This document shows, piece by piece, positions 1 through 15,830 of a stretch of 64,000 nt of DNA. The notes below the pieces were generated by a model. That model was not told the DNA's origin. It saw only the letters and a list, made by a program, of their open reading frames with translations, and ran no database searches. Source of the DNA: Sipunculus nudus (Eukaryota; Annelida; Sipuncula; Golfingiida; Sipunculidae). Numbering within the stretch: position 1 is the stretch's first letter; each line of letters opens with the position of its first letter. Made by a program: the position numbers and the translations under genes. Location of the stretch: assembly GCA_026874595.1 (NCBI GenBank), contig CM049319.1, forward strand, positions 39,381,473 to 39,445,472, written 5' to 3'.

Positions 1-2280
1 CTCTAACCTATATCTATATCTAACTCTATCTATAGAGGCTTACCCTTCAGAAATAGATCTCTAGTATCATACCCTTCAGGACTTGATCTCTAACGTCACA
101 CCCTTCGGCACTATGTCTAGTGTATTATACCATTCACGATTAGATCTCTGGAGTCAGCCCTTTCAGGACTAAATATCTAGAGGTCACAAAATAAAGACTA
201 GATATCTAGAGTCATACTCTTCAGTACTAGATCTTTAGAGTCGTACCCTTCAGGACTATATCTCAATAGGCCTGATCATTCAGGATTAGATATCTAGAGT
301 TCATACCTTTCAGGACTAGATCTCTATAGGCCATAACATTCAGGATTAGATCTTTAGATTCATACCTTTAAGGACTAGATCCCTAGAGTCATACCCTTCA
401 GGACTAGATTTTTATAGTCCATACCATTCAGGACTAGATTTCTAGAGTCATAACCTACAGGACTAGATATCTAGAGTCATACCCTACAGGACTAGATTTC
501 TAGAGTCATACCCTTTAGGACTAGATCGCTATAGCCATACCATTCATGACTAGATCTCTAGAGTCATACCCTTCAGGACTTGATTTTTATAGGCCATACC
601 ATTCAGGACTAGATTTCTAGAGTCATACCCTACAGGACTAGATCTCTAGAGTCATACCCGTCAGGACTAGAACTCTATAGCCATACCATTATAGACTAGA
701 TCTCTAGAGTCTTACCCTTCAGGACTTGATTTATATAGGCCATACCATTCATGACTAGATCTCTGGAGTCATACCCTATAGGACTAGATTTCTAGAGTCA
801 TACCCTGCAGGACTAGATATCTAGAGTCATACCCTTCAGGACTTGATCTCTATAGCCATACAATTCATGACTAGATCTCAAGAGTCATACCCTTCAGGAC
901 TTGATATTTATAGTTCATACTATCAGGACTTGATTTCTAGAGTCATACCCTACAGGACTAGATATCTAGAGTCATACCCTCCAGGACTAGATATCTAGAG
1001 TCATACCCTTCAGGACTAGATCTCTATAGCCATACCATTCATGACTAGATCTGAAGAGTCATACCCTTCAGGACTTGATTTTTATAGTCCATCCCATTCA
1101 GGACTAGATTTCTAGAGTCATACCCTACAGGACTAGATATCTAGAGTCATACCCTCCAGGACTAGATCTCTATAGCCATACCATTCATGACTAAATCTCT
1201 AGAGTCATACCCTTTAGGACTTGATTTTTATAGTCCATACCATTCAGGACTAGATTTCTAGAGTCATACCCTACAGGACTAGATATCTAGAGTCATACCC
1301 TTCAGGACTAGATCTCTATAGCCATACTATTCATGACTAGATCTCTAGAGTCATACCCTTCAGGACTTGATTTTTATAGGCCATACGATTCAGGACAAGA
1401 TTTCTAGAGTCATACCCTACAGGACTAGATCTCTAGAGTCATACCCTTCAGGGCTTGATTTTTATAGGCCATACCATTCATGACTTGATCTCTGGAGTCA
1501 TACCCTATAGGACTAGATTTCTAGAGTCATACCCTACAGGACTTGATTATTATAGTCCATACCATTCAGGACTAGATTTCTAGAGTCATACCCTACAGGA
1601 CTAGATATCTAGAGTCATACCCTACAGGACTAGATATCTAGAGTCATACCCTACAGGACTAGATATCTAGAGTCATACCCTTCAGGACTAGATCTCTATA
1701 ACCATACCATTCATGACTAGATCTCAAGAGTCATACCCTTCAGGACTTGATTTTTATAGGCCATACCATTCAGGACTAGATCTCAAGAGTCATACCCATC
1801 AGGACTTGATTATTATAGTCCATACCATTCAGGACTAGATTTCTATAGTCATACCCTACAGGACTAGATATCTAGAGTCGTACCCTACAGGACTAGATCT
1901 CTAGAGTTATACCCTTCAGGACTAGATCGCTATAGGCTCACCATTCATGACTAGATCTGAAGAGTCATACCCTTCAGGACTTGATTTTTTTAGTCCATAC
2001 CATTCAGGACTAGATTTCTATAGTCATACCCTACAGGACTAGATATCTAGAGTCATACCTTACAGGACTAGATATCTAGAGTAATACCCTTCAGGACTAG
2101 ATCTCTATAACCATACCATTCATGACTAGATCTCAAGAGTCACACCCTTCAGGACTTGATTTTTATAGTTCACACCATTCAGGACTAGATTTCTAGAGTC
2201 ATAACTTTCAGGACTAGATCTCTATAGCCATACCATTCAGGACTAGATCTCTAGAGTCATACCCTTCAGGACTAGATATC

Positions 2281-5200
2281 TAGAGTCATTCCCTTCAGGA
2301 CCAGATCTCTATAGCCATACCATTCATGACTAAATCTCTAGAGTCATACCCTTCAGGACTTGATTTTTATAGGCCATGCCATACAGGACAAGATTTCTAG
2401 AGTCATACCCTACAGGACTAGATCTCTAGAGTCATACCCTTCATGACTTGATTTTTATAGGCCATACCATTCATGACTAGATCTCTGGAGTCATACCCTG
2501 CAGGACTAGATATCTAGAGTCATACCTTTCAGGACTTGATCTCTATAGCCATACCATTCATGACTAGATCTAAAGAGTCATACCCTTCAGGACTTGATTT
2601 TTATAGTCCATACCATTCAGGACTAGATTTCTACAGTCATACCCTACAGGACTAGATATCTAGAGTCATACCCTACAGGACTAGATATCTAGAGTCATTC
2701 CCTTCAGGACTAGATCTCTATAGCCAAACCATTCATGACTAAATCTCTAGAGTCATACCCTTCAGGACTTGATTTTTATAGGCCATGCCATTCAGGACAA
2801 GATTTCTAGAGTCATACCCTACAGGACTAGATCTCTAGAGTCATACCCTACAGGACTAGATATCTAGAGTCATACCCTACAGGACTAGATATCTAGAGTC
2901 ATTCCCTTCAGGACTAGATCTCTATAGCCATACCATTCATGACTAAATCTCTAGAGTCATACCCTTGAGGGTAAGATCTCAAGAGTCATACCCTTCATGA
3001 CTAGATCTCTAGAGTCATACCCTTCATGACTTGATTTCTATAGGCCATACCATTCAGGACTAGATCTCTAGAGTCATACCCTTCAGGACTAGATCTATAT
3101 AGGCCATACCATTCATGACTAGATCTCTATAGGCCACACCATTCAGGATAAGATCTCAAGAGTCATACCCTTCAGGACTTGATTATTATAGTCCATACCA
3201 TTCAGGACTAGATTTCTATAGTCATATCCTACAGGACTAGATATCTAGAGTCGTACCCTACAGGACTAGATCTCTAGAGTTATATCCTTCAGGACTAGAT
3301 CGCTATAGGCTCACCATTCATGACTAGATCTGAAGAGTCATACCCTTCAGGACTTGATTTTTATAGTCCATACCATTCAGGACTAGATTTCTAGAGTCAT
3401 ACCCTACAGGACTAGATATCGAGAGTCATACCCTACAGGACTAGATCTCTAGAGTTAAACCCTTCAGGACTAGATCTCTATAGGCTCACCATTCATGACT
3501 AGATCTGAAGAGTCATACCCTTCAGGACTTGATTTTTATAGTCCATACCATTCAGGACTAGATTTCTAGAGTCATACCCTACAGGACTAGATATCTAGAG
3601 TCATACCCTACAGGACTAGATATCTAGAGTCATACCCTTCAGGACTAGATCTCTATAACCATACCATTCATGACTAGATCTCAAGAGTCACACCCTTCAG
3701 GACTTGATTTTTATAGTTCACACCATTCAGGACTAGATTTCTAGAGTCATAACTTTCAGGACTAGATCTCAATAGCCATACCATTCAGGACTAGATCTCT
3801 AGAGTCATACCCTTCAGGACTAGATATCTAGAGTCATTCCCTTCAGGACCAGATCTCTATAGCCATACCATTCATGACTAAATCTCTAGAGTCATACCCT
3901 TCAGGACTTGATTTTTATAGGCCATGCCATACAGGACAAGATTTCTAGAGTCATACCCTACAGGACTAGATCTCTAGAGTCATACCCTTCATGACTTGAT
4001 TTTTATAGGCCATACCATTCATGACTAGATCTCTGGAGTCATACCCTGCAGGACTAGATATCTAGAGTCATACCTTTCAGGACTTGATCTCTATAGCCAT
4101 ACCATTCATGACTAGATCTAAAGAGTCATACCCTTCAGGACTTGATTTTTATAGTCCATACCATTCAGGACTAGATTTCTACAGTCATACCCTACAGGAC
4201 TAGATATTTAGAGTCATACCCTACAGGACTAGATATCTAGAGTCATTCCCTTCAGGACTAGATCTCTATAGCCAAACCATTCATGACTAAATCTCTAGAG
4301 TCTTACCCTTCAGGACTTGATTTTTATAGGCCATGCCATTCAGGACAAGATTTCTAGAGTCATACCCTACAGGACTAGATCTCTAGAGTCATACCCTACA
4401 GGACTAGATATCTAGAGTCATACCCTACAGGACTAGATATCTAGAGTCATTCCCTTCAGGACTAGATCTCTATAGCCATACCATTCATGACTAAATCTCT
4501 AGAGTCATACCCTTGAGGGTAAGATCTCAAGAGTCATACCCTTCATGACTAGATCTCTAGAGTCATACCCTTCATGACTTGATTTCTATAGGCCATACCA
4601 TTCAGGACTAGATCTCTAGAGTCATACCCTTCAGGACTAGATCTATATAGGCCATACCATTCATGACTAGATCTCTATAGGCCACACCATTCAGGATAAG
4701 ATCTCAAGAGTCATACCCTTCAGGACTTGATTATTATAGTCCATACCATTCAGGACTAGATTTCTATAGTCATACCCTACAGGACTAGATATCTAGAGTC
4801 GTACCCTACAGGACTAGATCTCTAGAGTTATATCCTTCAGGACTAGATCGCTATAGGCTCACCATTCATGACTAGATCTGAAGAGTCATACCCTTCAGGA
4901 CTTGATTTTTATAGTCCATACCATTCAGGACTAGATTTCTAGAGTCATACCCTACAGGACTAGATATCGAGAGTCATACCCTACAGGACTAGATCTCTAG
5001 AGTTAAACCCTTCAGGACTAGATCTCTATAGGCTCACCATTCATGACTAGATCTGAAGAGTCATACCCTTCAGGACTTGATTTTTATAGTCCATACCATT
5101 CAGGACTAGATTTCTAGAGTCATACCCTACAGGACTAGATATCTAGAGTCATACCCTACAGGACTAGATATCTAGAGTCATACCCTTCAGGACTAGATCT

Positions 5201-8200
5201 CTATAACCATACCATTCATGACTAGATCTCAAGAGTCACACCCTTCAGGACTTGATTTTTATAGTTCACACCATTCAGGACTAGATTTCTAGAGTCATAA
5301 CTTTCAGGACTAGATCTCTATAGCCATACCATTCAGGACTAGATCTCTAGAGTCATACCCTTCAGTACTAGATATCTAGAGTCATTCCTTTCAGGACCAG
5401 ATCTCTATAGCCATATTATTCATGACTAAATCCCTAGAGTCATACCCTTCAGGACTTGATTTTTATAGGCCATGCCATACAGGACTAGATTTCTAGAGTC
5501 ATACCCTACAGGACTAGATATCGAGAGTCATACCCTACAGGACTAGATCTCTAGAGTTAAACCCTTCAGGACTAGATCTCTATAGGCTCACCATTCATGA
5601 CTAGATCTGAAGAGTCATACCCTTCAGGACTTGATTTTTATAGTCCATACCATTCAGGACTAGATTTCTAGAGTCATACCCTACAGGACTAGATATCTAG
5701 AGTCATACCCTACAGGACTAGATATCTAGAGTCATACCCTTCAGGACTAGATCTCTATAACCATACCATTCATGACTAGATCTCAAGAGTCACACCCTTC
5801 AGGACTTGATTTTTATAGTTCACACCATTCAGGACTAGATTTCTAGAGTCATAACTTTCAGGACTAGATCTCTATAGCCATACCATTCAGGACTAGATCT
5901 CTAGAGTCATACCCTTCAGGACTAGATATCTAGAGTCATTCCCTTCAGGACCAGATCTCTATAGCCATACCATTCATGACTAAATCTCTAGAGTCATACC
6001 CTTCAGGACTTGATTTTTATAGGCCATGCCATACAGGACAAGATTTCTAGAGTCATACCCTACAGGACTAGATCTATAGAGTCATACCCTTCATGACTTG
6101 ATTTTTATAGGCCATACCATTCATGACTAGATCTCTGGAGTCATACCCTGCAGGACTAGATATCTAGAGTCATACCTTTCAGGACTTGATCTCTATAGCC
6201 ATACCATTCATGACTAAATCTCTAGAGTCATACCCTTCAGGACTTGATTTTTATAGGCCATGCCATTCAGGACAAGATTTCTAGAGTCATACCCTACAGG
6301 ACTAGATCTCTAGAGTCATACCCTACAGGACTAGATATCTAGAGTCATACCCTACAGGACTAGATATCTAGAGTCATTCCCTTCAGGACTACATCTCTAT
6401 AGCCATACCATTCATGACTAAATCTCTAGAGTCATACCCTTCAGGACTTGATTTTTATAGGCCATGCCATTCAGGACAAGATTTCTAGAGTCATACCCTA
6501 CAGGACTAGATCTCTAGAGTCATACCCTTCATGACTTGATTTCTATAGGCCATACCATTCAGGACTAGATCTCTAGAGTCATACCCTTCAGGACTAGATC
6601 TATATAGGCCATACCATTCATGACTAGATCTCTATAGGCCACACCATTAAGGATAAGATCTCAAGAGTCATACCCTTCAGGACTTGATTATTATAGTCCA
6701 TACCATTCAGGACTAGATTTCTATAGTCATACCCTACAGGACTAGATATCTAGAGTCGTACCCTACAGGACTAGATCTCTAGAGTTATATCCTTCAGGAC
6801 TAGATCGCTATAGGCTCACCATTCATGACTAGATCTGAAGAGTCATACCCTTCAGGACTTGATTTTTATAGTCCATACCATTCAGGACTAGATTTCTAGA
6901 GTCATACCCTACAGGACTAGATATCGAGAGTCATACCCTACAGGACTAGATCTCTAGAGTTAAACCCTTCAGGACTAGATCTCTATAGGCTCACCATTCA
7001 TGACTAGATCTGAAGAGTAAAACCCTTCAGGACTAGATTTCTAGAGTCATACCCTACAGGACTAGATATCTAGAGTCATACCCTACAGGACTAGATATCT
7101 AGAGTCATACCCTTCAGGACTAGATCTCTATAACCATACCATTCATGACTAGATCTCAAGAGTCACACCCTTCAGGACTTGATTTTTATAGTTCACACCA
7201 TTCAGGACTAGATTTCTAGAGTCATAACTTTCAGGACTAGATCTCTATAGCCATACCATTCAGGACTAGATCTCTAGAGTCATCCCCTTCAGGACTAGAT
7301 ATCTAGAGTCATTCCCTTCAGGACCAGATCTCTATAGCCATACCATTCATGACTAAATCTCTAGAGTCATACCCTTCAGGACTTGATTTTTATAGGCCAT
7401 GCCATACAGGACAAGATTTCTAGAGTCATACCCTACAGGACTAGATCTCTAGAGTCATACCCTTCATGACTTGATTTTTATAGGCCATACCATTCATGAC
7501 TAGATCTCTGGAGTCATACCCTGCAGGACTAGATATCTAGAGTCATACCTTTCAGGACTTGATCTCTATAGCCATACCATTCATGACTAGATCTAAAGAG
7601 TCATACCCTTCAGGACTTGATTTTAATAGTCCATACCATTCAGGACTAGATTTCTACAGTCATACCCTACAGGACTAGATATCTAGAGTCATACCCTACA
7701 GGACTAGATATCTAGAGTCATTCCCTTCAGGACTAGATCTCTATAGCCATACCATTCATGACTAAATCTCTAGAGTCATACCCTTCAGGACTTGATTTTT
7801 ATAGGCCATGCCATTCAGGACAAGATTTCTAGAGTCATACCCTACAGGACTAGATCTCTAGAGTCATACCCTACAGGACTAGATATCTAGAGTCATACCC
7901 TATAGGACTAGATATCTAGAGTCATTCCCTTCAGGACTACATCTCTATAGCCATACCATTCATGACTAAATCTCTAGAGTCATACCCTTCAGGACTTGAT
8001 TTTTATAGGCCATGCCATTCAGGACAAGATTTCTAGAGTCATACCCTACAGGACTAGATCTCTAGAGTCATACCCTTCATGACTTGATTTCTATAGGCCA
8101 TACCATTCAGGACTAGATCTCTAGAGTCATACCCTTCAGGACTAGATCTATATAGGCCATACCATTCATGACTAGATCTCTATAGGCCACACCATTCAGG

Positions 8201-11200
8201 ATAAGATCTCAAGAGTCATACCCTTCAGGACTTGATTATTATAGTCCATACCATTCAGGACTAGATTTCTATAGTCATACCCTACAGGACTAGATATCTA
8301 GAGTCGTACCCTACAGGACTAGATCTCTAGAGTTATATCCTTCAGGACTAGATCGCTATAGGCTCACCATTCATGACTAGATCTGAAGAGTCATACCCTT
8401 CAGGACTTGATTTTTATAGTCCATACCCTACAGGACTAGATTTCTAGAGTCATACCCTACAGGACTAGATATCGAGAGTCATACCCTACAGGACTAGATC
8501 TCTAGAGTTAAACCCTTCAGGACTAGATCTCTATAGGCTCACCATTCATGACTAGATCTGAAGAGTCATACCCTTCAGGACTTGATTTTTATAGTCCATA
8601 CCATTCAGGACTAGATTTCTAGAGTCATACCCTACAGGACTAGATATCTAGAGTCATACCCTACAGGACTAGATATCTAGAGTCATACCCTTCAGGACTA
8701 GATCTCTATAACCATACCATTCATGACTAGATCTCAAGAGTCACACCCTTCAGGACTTGATTTTTATAGTTCACACCATTCAGGACTAGATTTCTAGAGT
8801 CATAACTTTCAGGACTAGATCTCTATAGCCATACCATTCAGGACTAGATCTCTAGAGTCATACCCTTCAGGACTAGATATCTAGAGTCATTCCCTTCAGG
8901 ACCAGATCTCTATAGCCATACCATTCATGACTAAATCTCTAGAGTCATACCCTTCAGGACTTGATTTTTATAGGCCATGCCATACAGGACAAGATTTCTA
9001 GAGTCATACCCTACAGGACTAGATCTCTAGAGTCATACCCTTCATGACTTGATTTTTATAGGCCATACCATTCATGACTAGATCTCTGGAGTCATACCCT
9101 TCAGGACTAGATATCTAGAGTCATACCTTTCAGGACTTGATCTCTATAGCCATACCATTCATGACTAGATCTAAAGAGTCATACCCTTCAGGACTTGATT
9201 TTTATAGTCCATACCATTCAGGACTAGATTTCTACAGTCATACCCTACAGGACTAGATATCTAGAGTCATACCCTACAGGACTAGATATCTAGAGTCATT
9301 CCCTTCAGGACTAGATCTTTATAGCCATACCATTCATGACTAAATCTCTAGAGTCATACCCTTCAGGACTTGATTTTTATAGGCCATGCCATTCAGGACA
9401 AGATTTCTAGAGTCATACCCTACAGGACTAGATCTCTAGAGTCATACCCTACAGGACTAGATATCTAGAGTCATACCCTACAGGACTAGATATCTAGAGT
9501 CATTCCCTTCAGGACTAGATCTCTATAGCCATACCATTCATGACTAAATCTCTAGAGTCATACCCTTCAGGACTTGATTTTGATAGGCCATGCCATTCAG
9601 GACAAGATTTCTAGAGTCATACCCTACAGGACTAGATCTCTAGAGTCATACCCTTCATGACTTGATTTCTATAGGCCATACCATTCAGGACTAGATCTCT
9701 AGAGTCATACCCTTCAGGACTAGATCTATATAGGCCATACCATTCATGACTAGATCTCTATAGGCCACACCATTCAGGATAAGATCTCAAGAGTCATACC
9801 CTTCAGGACTTGATTATTATAGTCCATACCATTCAGGACTAGATTTCTATAGTCATACCCTACAGGACTAGATATCTAGAGTCGTACCCTACAGGACTAG
9901 ATCTCTAGAGTTATATCCTTCAGGACTAGATCGCTATAGGCTCACCATTCATGACTAGATCTGAAGAGTCATACCCTTCAGGACTTGATTTTTATAGTCC
10001 ATACCATTCAGGACTAGATTTCTAGAGTCATACCCTACAGGACTAGATATCGAGAGTCATACCCTACAGGACTAGATCTCTAGAGTTAAACCCTTCAGGA
10101 CTAGATCTCTATAGGCTCACCATTCATGACTAGATCTGAAGAGTCATACCCTTCAGGACTAGATTTCTAGAGTCATACCCTACAGGACTAGATATCTAGA
10201 GTCATACCCTACAGGACTAGATATCTAGAGTCATACCCTTCAGGACTAGATCTCTATAACCATACCATTCATGACTAGATCTCAAGAGTCACACCCTTCA
10301 GGACTTGATTTTTATAGTTCACACCATTCAGGACTAGATTTCTAGAGTCATAACTTTCAGGACTAGATCTCTATAGCCATACCATTCAGGACTAGATCTC
10401 TAGAGTCATCCCCTTCAGGACTAGATATCTAGAGTCATTCCCTTCAGGACCAGATCTCTATAGCCATACCATTCATGACTAAATCTCTAGAGTCATACCC
10501 TTCAGGACTTGATTTTTATAGGCCATGCCATACAGGACAAGATTTCTAGAGTCATACCCTACAGGACTAGATCTCTAGAGTCATACCCTTCATGACTTGA
10601 TTTTTATAGGCCATACCATTCATGACTAGATCTCTGGAGTCATACCCTGCAGGACTAGATATCTAGAGTCATACCTTTCAGGACTTGATCTCTATAGCCA
10701 TACCATTCATGACTAGATCTAAAGAGTCATACCCTTCAGGACTTGATTTTAATAGTCCATACCATTCAGGACTAGATTTCTACAGTCATACCCTACAGGA
10801 CTAGATATCTAGAGTCATACCCTACAGGACTAGATATCTAGAGTCATTCCCTTCAGGACTAGATCTCTATAGCCATACCATTCATGACTAAATCTCTAGA
10901 GTCATACCCTTCAGGACTTGATTTTTATAGGCCATGCCATTCAGGACAAGATTTCTAGAGTCATACCCTACAGGACTAGATCTCTAGAGTCATACCCTAC
11001 AGGACTAGATATCTAGAGTCATACCCTACAGGACTAGATATCTAGAGTCATTCCCTTCAGGACTACATCTCTATAGCCATACCATTCATGACTAAATCTC
11101 TAGAGTCATACCCTTCAGGACTTGATTTTTATAGGCCATGCCATTCAGGACAAGATTTCTAGAGTCATACCCTACAGGACTAGATCTCTAGAGTCATACC

Positions 11201-12430
11201 CTTCATGACTTGATTTCTATAGGCCATACCATTCAGGACTAGATCTCTAGAGTCATACCCTTCAGGACTAGATCTATATAGGCCATACCATTCATGACTA
11301 GATCTCTATAGGCCACACCATTCAGGATAAGATCTCAAGAGTCATACCCTTCAGGACTTGATTATTATAGTCCATACCATTCAGGACTAGATTTCTATAG
11401 TCATACCCTACAGGACTAGATATCTAGAGTCGTACCCTACAGGACTAGATCTCTAGAGTTATATCCTTCAGGACTAGATCGCTATAGGCTCACCATTCAT
11501 GACTAGATCTGAAGAGTCATACCCTTCAGGACTTGATTTTTATAGTCCATACCCTACAGGACTAGATTTCTAGAGTCATACCCTACAGGACTAGATATCG
11601 AGAGTCATACCCTACAGGACTAGATCTCTAGAGTTAAACCCTTCAGGACTAGATCTCTATAGGCTCACCATTCATGACTAGATCTGAAGAGTCATACCCT
11701 TCAGGACTTGATTTTTATAGTCCATACCATTCAGGACTAGATTTCTAGAGTCATACCCTACAGGACTAGATATCTAGAGTCATACCCTACAGGACTAGAT
11801 ATCTAGAGTCATACCCTTCAGGACTAGATCTCTATAACCATACCATTCATGACTAGATCTCAAGAGTCACACCCTTCAGGACTTGATTTTTATAGTTCAC
11901 ACCATTCAGGACTAGATTTCTAGAGTCATAACTTTCAGGACTAGATCTCTATAGCCATACCATTCAGGACTAGATCTCTAGAGTCATACCCTTCAGGACT
12001 AGATATCTAGAGTCATTCCCTTCAGGACCAGATCTCTATAGCCATACCATTCATGACTAAATCTCTAGAGTCATACCCTTCAGGACTTGATTTTTATAGG
12101 CCATGCCATACAGGACAAGATTTCTAGAGTCATACCCTACAGGACTAGATCTCTAGAGTCATACCCTTCATGACTTGATTTTTATAGGCCATACCATTCA
12201 TGACTAGATCTCTGGAGTCATACCCTGCAGGACTAGATATCTAGAGTCATACCTTTCAGGACTTGATCTCTATAGCCATACCATTCATGACTAGATCTAA
12301 AGAGTCATACCCTTCAGGACTTGATTTTAATAGTCCATACCATTCAGGACTAGATTTCTACAGTCATACCCTACAGGACTAGATATCTAGAGTCATACCC
12401 TACAGGACTAGATATCTAGAGTCGATCCCT
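2281..12430. repeat. Higher-order repeat domain, about 1.55-1.58 kb period
   Basis: Within the satellite, long blocks of monomer variants recur in the same order every 1548 or 1578 bp, a difference of one monomer. The CCAGATCT variant shows 2301 to 3849 to 5397 (1548 each), then 7324 to 8902 (1578), 8902 to 10450 (1548) and 10450 to 12028 (1578). A shorter copy at 5397-5951 (554 bp) shows an internal deletion. The near-identity of blocks implies recent amplification of the whole block, not of single monomers. Confidence 0.9.
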
Positions 12431-13724
12431 TCAGGACTAGATCTCTATAGGCATACCATTCATGACTAAATCTCTAGAGTCATACCCTTCAGGACTTGAT
12501 TTTTATAGGCCATGCCATTCAGGACAAGATTTCTAGAGTCATACCCTACAGGACTAGATCTCTAGAGTCATACCCTACAGGACTAGATATCTAGAGTCAT
12601 ACCCTACAGGACTAGATATCTAGAGTCATTCCCTTCAGGACTAGATCTCTATAGCCATACCATTCATGACTAAATCTCTAGAGTCATACCCTTCAGGACT
12701 TGATTTTTATAGGCCATGCCATTCAGGACAAGATTTCTAGAGTCATACCCTACAGGACTAGATCTCTAGAGTCATACCCTTCATGACTTGATTTCTATAG
12801 GCCATACCATTCAGGACTAGATCTCTAGAGTCATACCCTTCAGGACTAGATCGATATAGCCCATACCATTCATGACTAGATCTCTATAGGCCACACCATT
12901 CAGGATAAGATCTCAAGAGTCATACCCTTCAGGACTTGATTATTATAGTCCATACCATTCAGGACTAGATTTCTATAGTCATACCCTACAGGACAAGATA
13001 TCTAGAGTCGTACCCTACAGGACTAGATCTCTAGAGTTATACCCTTCAGGAAAAGATCGCTATAGGCTCACCATTCATGACTAGATCTGAAGAGTCATAC
13101 CCTTCAGGACTAGATCTCTATAGCCATACCATTCATGACTAAATCTCTAGAGTCATACCCTTCAGGACTTGATTTTTATAGGCCATGCCATTCAGGACAA
13201 GATTTCTAGAGTCATACCCTACAGGACTAGATCTCTAGAGTCATACCCTTCATGACTTGATTTCTATAGGCCATACCATTCAGGACTAGATCTCTAGAGT
13301 CATACCCTTCAGGACTAGATCTATATAGCCCATACCATTCATGACTAGATCTCTATAGGCCACACCATTCAGGATAAGATCTCAAGAGTCATACCCTTCA
13401 GGACTTGATTATTATAGTCCATACCATTCAGGACTAGATTTCTATAGTCATACCCTACAGGACAAGATATCTAGAGTCGTACCCTACAGGACTAGATCTC
13501 TAGAGTTATACCCTTCAGGAAAAGATCGCTATAGGCTCACCATTCATGACTAGATCTGAAGAGTCATACCCTTCAGGACTTGATTTTTATAGTCCATATC
13601 ATTCAGGACTAGATTTCTAGAGTCATACCCTACAGGACTAGATATCGAGAGTCATACCCTACAGGACTAGATCCCTAGAGTTATACCCTTCAGGACTAGA
13701 TCTCTATAGGCTCACCATTCAGGA

Positions 13725-15830
13725 TTAGATCTCTAGAGTCATACCATTCAGGATTAGAGCTCTAGAGTCATATCCTTCAGGACTAGATTTCTATCGGCCA
13801 TACCATTCAGGACTAGATCTCTATAGGCCATAACATTCAGGATTAGATCTTTAGATTCATACCTTTAAGGACTAGATCCCTAGAGTCATACCCTTCAGGA
13901 CTAGATTTCTGTAGGCCATACCATTCAGGACTAGATCTCAAGAGTCATACCCTTCAGGAATTAATTATTATAGTCCATACCATTCAGGACTAGATTTATA
14001 GAGTCATACCCTACAGGACTAGATATCGAGAGTCGTACCCTACAGGACTAGATATCTAGAGTTATACCCTTCAGGACTAGATCTCTATAGGCTCACCATT
14101 CATGACTAGATCTGAAGAGTCATACCCTTCAGGACTTGATTTTTATAGTCCATACCATTCAGGACTAGATTTTTAGAGTCATACCCTACAGGACTAGATA
14201 TCGAGAGTCATACCCTACAGGACTAGATCCCTAGAGTTATACCCTTCAGGACTAGATCTCTATAGGCTCACCATTCAGGATTAGATCTCTAGAGTCATAC
14301 CATTCAGGATTAGAGCTCTAGAGTCATATCCTTCAGGACTAGATTTCTATCGGCCATACCTTTCAGGACTAGATCTCTATAGGCCATAACATTCAGGATT
14401 AGATCTTTAGATTCATACCTTTAAGGACTAGATCCCTAGAGTCATACCCTTCAGGACTAGATTTCTGTAGGCCATACCATTCAGGACTAGATCTCAAGAG
14501 TCATACCCTTCAGGAATTAATTATTATAGTCCATACCATTCAGGACTAGATTTATAGAGTCATACCCTACAGGACTAGATATCGAGAGTCGTACCCTACA
14601 GGACTAGATATCTAGAGTTATACCCTTCAGGACTAGATCTCTATAGGCTCACCATTCATGACTAGATCTGAAGAGTCATACCCTTCAGGACTTGATTTTT
14701 ATAGTCCATACCATTCAGGACTAGATTTCTAGAGTCATACCCTACAGGACTAGATATCGAGAGTCATACCCTACAGGACTAGATCCCTAGAGTTATACCC
14801 TTCAGGACTACATCTCTATAGGCTCACCATTCAGGATTAGATCTCTAGAGTCATACCATTCAGGATTAGAGCTCTAGAGTCATATCCTTCAGGACTAGAT
14901 TTCTATCGGCCATACCTTTCAGGACTAGATCTCTATAGGCCATAACATTCAGGATTAGATCTTTAGATTCATACCTTTAAGGACTAGATCCCTAGAGTCA
15001 TACCCTTCAGGACTAGATTTCTGTAGGCCATACCATTCAGGACTAGATCTCAAGAGTCATACCCTTCAGGAATTAATTATTATAGTCCATACCATTCAGG
15101 ACTAGATTTATAGAGTCATACCCTACAGGACTAGATATCTAGAGTCATACCCTACAGGACTAGATATCGAGAGTCATACCCTACAGGACTAGATCCCTAG
15201 AGTTATACCCTTCAGGACTAGATCTCTATAGGCTCACCATTCAGGATTAGATCTCTAGAGTCATACCATTCAGGATTAGAGCTCTAGAGTCATATCCTTC
15301 AGGACTAGATTTCTATCGGCCATACCATTCAGGACTAGATCTCTATAGGCCATAACATTCAGGATTAGATCTTTAGATTCATACCTTTAAGGACTAGATC
15401 CCTAGAGTCTTACCCTTCAGGACTAGATTTCTGTAGGCCATACCATTCAGGACTAGATCTCAAGAGTCATACCCTTCAGGAATTAATTATTATAGTCCAT
15501 ACCATTCAGGACTAGATTTATAGAGTCATACCCTACAGGACTAGATATCTAGAGTCATACCCTACAGGACTAGATATCGAGAGTCATACCCTACAGGACT
15601 AGATCCCTAGAGTTATACCCTTCAGGACTAGATCTCTATAGGCTCACCATTCAGGATTAGATCTCTAGAGTCATACCATTCAGGATAAGAGCTCTAGAGT
15701 CATATCCTTCAGGACTAGATTTCTATCGGCCATACCATTCAGGACTAGATCTCTATAGGCCATAACATTCGGGATTAGATCTTTAGATTCATACCTTTAA
15801 GGACTAGATCCCTAGAGTCATACCCTTTAG
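13725..15830. repeat. Second higher-order repeat domain, 556-bp and 410-bp periods
   Basis: A different set of monomers is amplified here, marked by ATTAGAGCTCTAGAG (one copy reads ATAAGAGCTCTAGAG). This marker starts at 13753, 14309, 14865, 15275 and 15685, giving spacings of 556, 556, 410 and 410 bp. These correspond to about 19 and 14 monomers, so a 5-monomer deletion was itself amplified. A related unit recurs once at about 28.1 kb near the right end of the satellite. Confidence 0.88.
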
